IMG/VR virus record: IMGVR_UViG_3300020429_000015
Coordinates: 1-21,857 of that record
DNA: 21,857 bases
Source of the DNA: a virus
Direction: 5' to 3' (one strand)
The notes under the pieces were generated by a model. The model saw only the letters and a program-made list of their open reading frames with translations. It made no database searches and had not been told where the DNA came from. Below, piece after piece: positions 18,932-21,857 of the stretch. The number at the start of each line of letters is the position of its first letter. Position 1 is the first letter of the stretch. The translations under genes and the position numbers were made by a program.

Positions 18932-19186
18932 AGGTTTCTTCATACTTTTCATTTCTTTCTTCATTTCATGAAGTGCAAGCAAAGCTTCAAGCTCTGCAAG
19001 ACGACCCAACATACCTGTAAGAAATACGTCCTGACGCATCTGATGACGTATTAGATTTGTGCAGTATCTTTGTAATTCTTCGGTATTTTTATTATTCATT
19101 ATTTCTCTACAACGCATCTCAACTGACAATTCCAGTTCTGGTGTAGGTTTTTCAAAATCTATATTGAATAGTTTGTCAGTGTCCAT
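18890..19186 (-). CDS. Small helical coiled-coil protein, weakly NblA-like
   Basis: A 98-residue product with an acidic N-terminus (M-D-T-D-K-L-F-N-I-D-F), then helix one E-L-S-V-E-M-R-C-R-E-I-M, helix two N-T-E-E-L-Q-R-Y-C-T-N-L-I-R-H-Q-M-R-Q-D, a coiled-coil segment G-R-L-A-E-L-E-A-L-L-A and a basic tail. AAGGAA lies just before the ATG. The helix pair recalls NblA, the phycobilisome-degradation adaptor carried by some cyanophages, but generic phage coiled-coil proteins with 'R-x-A-E-L-E' tails are equally plausible. It converges on and overlaps the plus-strand gene. Confidence 0.55.
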   Translation of the reverse strand: MDTDKLFNIDFEKPTPELELSVEMRCREIMNNKNTEELQRYCTNLIRHQMRQDVFLTGMLGRLAELEALLALHEMKKEMKSMKKPLWKRLKAMLGMLR

Positions 19187-19234
19187 TTCCTTATGTCATC
19201 CTTTCCAAACATAACAATATTTGCTAGATTTGCC

Positions 19235-19285
19235 ATAACTAGCCTGTAGCTTCAACGCTATCTCCTCACACAAAGGGCTAGTTAT
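19235..19285 (+). promoter_or_regulatory. 10-bp inverted repeat in the leader of the possible holin gene
   Basis: ATAACTAGCC (19235-19244) and GGCTAGTTAT (19276-19285) are exact complements with a 31-base loop, ending five bases before ATG 19291. The loop contains TAGC/GCTA as a small inner hairpin and the single-stranded stretch CTCCTCACAC (19262-19271). A weak Shine-Dalgarno sequence, AAAGGG, partly lies in the stem, so the fold could control translation. Confidence 0.5.
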
Positions 19286-19290
19286 TTAAC

Positions 19291-19695
19291 ATGGAAGAAC
19301 AAAAAAAGAAAAACCCCATACAAAAAATAAAAGAGACTATTGAAGATAAGGAAGAACAATTAGCTTTTATATCAGTAGTAGTCCGTTTAGTTGTAGTGGG
19401 TTGGAGTGGTTTTATAGTTTCTTTGAACTACATTACTATTCCTGGCTATAGCAATGAACCAAAAGATATCACTTTCCCTGCTTCGTTACTTACGGGGGCC
19501 CTAGCCAGCTTTGGTTTGGAGGGTGCTAAAAAACGTGGTGATGGTACATACAAACCTGATGAAAAACCTCTTAACAAAAAAGAAGTAGAAGAGTTACTAG
19601 CATCACAGTCTGGTGGTTATCAAACCGTTAGAATTGAAACACCGATTAAAATTATTGGTGCAGAAATTGTAGATCCCGATTCTCCTAAAAAATGA
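19291..19695 (+). CDS. Small membrane protein, possible holin
   Basis: The 134-residue product has a charged N-terminus (about 1-22), a hydrophobic segment L-A-F-I-S-V-V-V-R-L-V-V-V-G-W-S (about 24-46), a second weaker one T-F-P-A-S-L-L-T-G-A-L-A-S-F (about 61-75) and a soluble C-terminal half with an acidic end. The size, two membrane segments and charged termini fit a holin. Placement before three exported proteins, away from any recognised endolysin, neither confirms nor excludes this. It is joined to the next gene by ATGA and preceded by a leader hairpin. Confidence 0.5.
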   Translation: MEEQKKKNPIQKIKETIEDKEEQLAFISVVVRLVVVGWSGFIVSLNYITIPGYSNEPKDITFPASLLTGALASFGLEGAKKRGDGTYKPDEKPLNKKEVEELLASQSGGYQTVRIETPIKIIGAEIVDPDSPKK

Positions 19696-20213
19696 AAAAA
19701 TTTTTACCTTTGATTTTACTGGCATTTCCAACTGCTAGTTTTGCAGACATCACTCACAGTATTCAGAGTGTAGCTTCAGTCTCAACAGTCGCAGCTTCAG
19801 CTACATCAGAAAGGATTGCAGCTTCAATCAGTGTAGCTGGAAGCAATGTACAGCCAAAGGCAAACGATACGGCTAATTTGATAGGTTCCCTAGATCTAGC
19901 TGATGCTGGTATTACTAACGGTGTTCCAACTGTTGATTACGATACTAGTTTTACAGTGGTAAATGCTGGCGATGCTTTTTCAGTGAGTGAAACCTATTTA
20001 CAAGCGGATAGTACGAGCACTACTGCAAGTACGGTTCAAAATGGGATCGCTCAGTTGCCTCTTTTAGGGTCGTATACGGTTGTGTCTGGTGGAGATCCTG
20101 GTTCTGTTGCTATCACGCTAGATAGTGGACAAGGTTTAACTGTAAATCTATCTGATATGGGTGCTGGTACAACTGCAACGCTCCAATCAACAATCACTCT
20201 TGGCTTGGATTAA
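19692..20213 (+). CDS. Exported protein with signal peptide, 173 aa
   Basis: The N-terminus M-K-K-F-L-P-L-I-L-L-A-F-P-T-A-S-F-A is a classic signal peptide with cleavage expected after S-F-A (residue 18). The mature part is rich in S, T, A, V, G and D with almost no lysine or arginine, suggesting beta structure outside the cytoplasm. No enzyme motif is seen. A phage gene for an exported protein may act in the envelope during infection, but nothing shows which. ATGA and TAATG overlaps link it to its neighbours. Confidence 0.7.
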   Translation: MKKFLPLILLAFPTASFADITHSIQSVASVSTVAASATSERIAASISVAGSNVQPKANDTANLIGSLDLADAGITNGVPTVDYDTSFTVVNAGDAFSVSETYLQADSTSTTASTVQNGIAQLPLLGSYTVVSGGDPGSVAITLDSGQGLTVNLSDMGAGTTATLQSTITLGLD

Positions 20214-20638
20214 TGAGATGGCTGTTGCTTTTGTTTATAGCTTTTCATAGTTCGTATGCACAGGCTACCACTCCTAGGTTCAGTGCGAATCAGATGCAAT
20301 CTACAAGCAAAAGTGTTTCTACTATTAATGAAACTATTGTCACTGAAAACTACAGGACAGGTTATAGCTACAGTGTTTCTGGAACGAATATCCGTGTTAA
20401 GGAAGGCACTGTCATATCACCTGATGCCACATATACTACAAGTCAGAACACAGGAAAAGTTAGCTTTCAATGGGTGACACCAGATCTACCTACCAAACCT
20501 CAATGGGAGATGATTCCAGGCTCTTCAGACTTTTCAATAATGGAAAACTTTCTTGCTCCAGGGCTAGACGCAGTATCAATCATCACAAGAAATCAAACTA
20601 TAGAAACTGTGCAAGACTCTGTAACGCTATTTCAGTAG
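20213..20638 (+). CDS. Exported protein with signal peptide, 141 aa
   Basis: N-terminus M-R-W-L-L-L-L-F-I-A-F-H-S-S-Y-A-Q-A is a signal peptide, cleavage likely after S-Y-A (residue 16). The mature domain is polar and S/T-rich, with G-Y-S-Y-S-V-S-G-T-N-I (about 50-60), a pattern shared in spirit with the preceding protein (I-S-V-A-G-S-N-V), so the two may be distant relatives. It starts in TAATG with the previous gene. The following gene begins inside it in another frame. Confidence 0.68.
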   Translation: MRWLLLLFIAFHSSYAQATTPRFSANQMQSTSKSVSTINETIVTENYRTGYSYSVSGTNIRVKEGTVISPDATYTTSQNTGKVSFQWVTPDLPTKPQWEMIPGSSDFSIMENFLAPGLDAVSIITRNQTIETVQDSVTLFQ

Positions 20639-21246
20639 CTTTATTATGTTCTAGCCCCGTATATGCAAACACCACCATTTCATCGCCCAGTTCTAGTAGT
20701 CAAGGCACAGTTATAAACAATGGCTATCAAACGATAAATGGAAACTTCCCAACTCATAGATTTTCAAACGGAATACAATGTCAGTTACCAACATTGGCTT
20801 TCACTCCTTTTGTTACTAAGGGAGAAGGGTATAACACTCCAAGAATTACTACATCACGAACCAATATATATGACACTGCAACGGACAGCGATACAGGCCA
20901 GTTGCTTAATCCAGGGAGTATTCTATATGTCGCAGAACAGGAAAGAATAGATCAGACAAACCATAACCTCTCATACGGAGCAACTCTTAGCATCCAAGTT
21001 CCATTGGGAAAGAGATACAACGATGAGTGCTTAAGGGCTGCTAAAGCGAATAGAAAGACACAGGAGTTTATGTTAGAGGCCAAGCGTCTAGAGGTTAATC
21101 TTAATCGTGCCAAAGTCTGTGCAACTATGCTTAAAGAAGGTATTAAGTTTGTAGGAGATGATGCTATATCTTGTAGAAATATTGTTCTTACCACGATTCC
21201 AGACCAGATATTACCTCACACACACGAAATAAAGACAAAAAAATAA
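20503..21246 (+). CDS. Exported protein with a C-terminal helical region; start uncertain
   Basis: The frame is open from ATG 20470, with a second ATG at 20503; both lie inside the previous gene and neither has a Shine-Dalgarno sequence. After about 40 basic residues comes a hydrophobic stretch A-I-S-V-A-L-L-C-S-S-P-V-Y-A that ends like a signal peptide. The mature part has an S/T-rich section, G-A-T-L-S-I-Q-V-P-L-G (about 160-175 from 20503) and a helical, cysteine-containing end (E-C-L-R-A-A-K-A-N-R-K-T ... V-C-A-T-M-L-K-E-G-I). Similar 'I-P-L-x-x-x-x-x-x-C-x-x-A' ends occur in phage proteins of unknown role. Only the part after about 20600 is well supported. Confidence 0.6.
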   Translation: MGDDSRLFRLFNNGKLSCSRARRSINHHKKSNYRNCARLCNAISVALLCSSPVYANTTISSPSSSSQGTVINNGYQTINGNFPTHRFSNGIQCQLPTLAFTPFVTKGEGYNTPRITTSRTNIYDTATDSDTGQLLNPGSILYVAEQERIDQTNHNLSYGATLSIQVPLGKRYNDECLRAAKANRKTQEFMLEAKRLEVNLNRAKVCATMLKEGIKFVGDDAISCRNIVLTTIPDQILPHTHEIKTKK

Positions 21247-21451
21247 GCATCGGTTCTGGGCTACACGTCCACCTTTATTTCAATCAGTGGGGGCTTTCAG
21301 ATTGCAATGCTTATTTTAAAGCATCGGTCTTGGGCTACACGTCCACCCTTTCAAGTGGGGGCTGGCAAGAATGTAATGCTTATTAATAATCATCAGCCCT
21401 GGACTCGCTACCCATACAACGGCATGGAGGTTTACAGGTAAGTGATGATTA
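21240..21451 (+). repeat. Three tandem hairpin elements of about 65 nt
   Basis: Element 1 (21240-21317): 11-bp outer stem AAAATAAGCAT / ATGCTTATTTT. Element 2 (21319-21381): AAGCAT / ATGCTT. Element 3 (21387-21451): TAATCATC / GATGATTA. Elements 1 and 2 share a 17-base block (21257-21273, 21331-21347) and GTGGGGGCT (21287-21295, 21355-21363); CCAC/GTGG can pair inside, with loops of 14-16 and 8-10 bases. Element 3 keeps the layout (CCAT/ATGG inside) but has changed sequence. The first stem overlaps the stop codon of the upstream gene. I match no known RNA family. Confidence 0.65.
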
Positions 21452-21646
21452 AAAAGTAACTGACGCTCTGACAGTGAGGAGGTGGAACTTAACCCACTCT
21501 TTATCAGGTCTGGTTGCTTAAAAGCAATCAAACGATCCAAACTTGCAGAGGTTTATTAAAAACATGTCGTGTGTATTAGCACACTTTCTAGTAAGGGAGG
21601 ATTGCTTATATATTATTTTAGCATCATTACTAAGCAAGTCAATTCA
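21452..21646. other. Non-coding stretch with further short hairpins
   Basis: No supported gene. Short pairings are visible: TTGCTT/AAGCAA at about 21508-21522, GTGTG/CACAC at about 21567-21581 and TTGCTTA/TAAGCAA across 21602-21637. They may continue the structured region before it. An ORF on the minus strand here and one reading through the repeats are not supported. Confidence 0.35.
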
Positions 21647-21682
21647 TAAAAAAACCACCTAATAACCCAGAAAAAGGTGGTT
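21646..21682 (-). terminator. Intrinsic terminator of the right-edge minus gene
   Basis: AACCACCT (21653-21660) and AGGTGGTT (21675-21682) form an 8-bp stem with a 14-base loop. On the minus strand it is followed by seven T. It lies 57 bases after the stop codon at 21739. Confidence 0.8.
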
Positions 21683-21738
21683 GATTTGATTTATTTTTGA
21701 ATCAAACTTAGCTTAACTAAAAATATTTTATGGGCAAG

Positions 21739-21857
21739 TCAACGAACCTTGTTTTTCTTGCCCTTGAATAGATTAGCAACACGTTTTATAACTTGCTTGG
21801 TTAATGGCTTTACAACCGCAAGAAGGAGAGGAACAGTTGCAGCCACACCTGCAATAA
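21739..21857 (-). CDS. C-terminal part of a small membrane protein
   Basis: The gene enters from the right edge; 38 codons and the stop are visible. The visible product has a hydrophobic segment I-A-G-V-A-A-T-V-P-L-L-L-A-V-V followed by a basic tail (K-P-L-T-K-Q-V-I-K-R-V and F-K-G-K-K-N-K-V-R). One membrane span with a positive cytoplasmic end fits a holin or other small inner-membrane phage protein. The start is outside the window, so the size is unknown. Confidence 0.6.
   Translation of the reverse strand, partial: IAGVAATVPLLLAVVKPLTKQVIKRVANLFKGKKNKVR

Noticed and set aside
20470-20638. Programmed -1 frameshift fusing the two exported-protein genes
   Set aside because: No X-XXY-YYZ slippery site was found in the overlap and the downstream protein has its own signal-like segment; separate initiation is simpler.
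21256-21266. CTGGGCTACAC resembles a conserved 16S rRNA stretch
   Set aside because: Only 11 bases agree and the flanks differ; no larger rRNA similarity is visible.
21240-21451. Tandem elements as glutamine (glnA-type) riboswitches, known in marine cyanobacteria
   Set aside because: The conserved core bases I recall for that class are absent, and the closing-stem layout differs.
21316-21540. 74-codon minus-strand ORF across the tandem hairpin elements
   Set aside because: Lies over repeats with RNA-like structure, no start signal, no protein-like pattern.
1-21857. Integrated prophage or plasmid-phage hybrid
   Set aside because: No integrase, partition gene, attachment repeat or host flank is visible in the window; the iteron-like array alone is not enough.

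Overview
The window is a 21.9-kb piece of a tailed double-stranded DNA phage genome (HK97-type capsid, DUF4055-like portal, full-length large terminase). The DNA is AT-rich (roughly one third G+C by eye) and densely packed with small genes joined by TAATG or ATGA overlaps. The gene families and base composition suggest a phage of a low-GC, Gram-negative, probably marine bacterium. A picocyanobacterium is my best guess, but the host is inference. I see no integrase and no metabolic gene that would settle it.

Layout. (1) 1-6629, minus strand: the packaging and head module. Read in the direction of transcription it runs large terminase, a string of very small lysine-rich proteins interrupted by a tail-tube-like protein, portal, a 53-residue protein, scaffold, major capsid protein, an intrinsic terminator, then the start of a neck/connector gene cut by the window edge. 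(2) 6682-7185, plus strand: a probable small terminase, divergent from the large one. (3) 7186-7699: about 500 bases without a convincing gene. They hold an extended -10 promoter, a candidate structured RNA of about 290 nt and a terminator-like hairpin. (4) 7700-12848, plus strand (one small minus gene inside): about 17 accessory genes, nearly all of unknown function, including an ArdC-type antirestriction protein and a helix-turn-helix protein. Intrinsic terminators overlap several stop codons here. (5) 12881-15402, minus strand: RecB/Cas4-like PD-(D/E)XK nuclease, a small unknown gene, a ribbon-helix-helix regulator and a probable ssDNA-binding protein. (6) 15576-17708, plus strand: a large primase-polymerase/helicase, followed by nine copies of an 8-base repeat TGGGACAA in both orientations that looks like an iteron array or operator cluster. 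(7) 17924-18931: small genes; 18890-19186 is a convergent minus gene. (8) 19291-21246: a membrane protein (possible holin) followed by three genes whose products carry signal-peptide-like N-termini. (9) 21240-21738: no gene, but three tandem related hairpin elements of about 65 nt and a terminator for a minus-strand membrane-protein gene cut by the right edge.

How it fits together. The left arm packages DNA and builds heads. The 12.9-17.9 kb block is a replication/recombination module (ssDNA-binding protein, nuclease, primase-polymerase-helicase) with two candidate origin regions: the nested inverted repeats between the ssDNA-binding-protein and primase genes, and the TGGGACAA array after the primase. 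The plus-strand small genes look like early, host-takeover functions, and four of them share a leader motif TTCA(C/T)TTATCC a few bases before the start codon. The most unusual content is in the non-coding parts: the RNA at 7386-7677, the TGGGACAA array, the tandem RNA-like elements at 21240-21451 and the shared leader motif.
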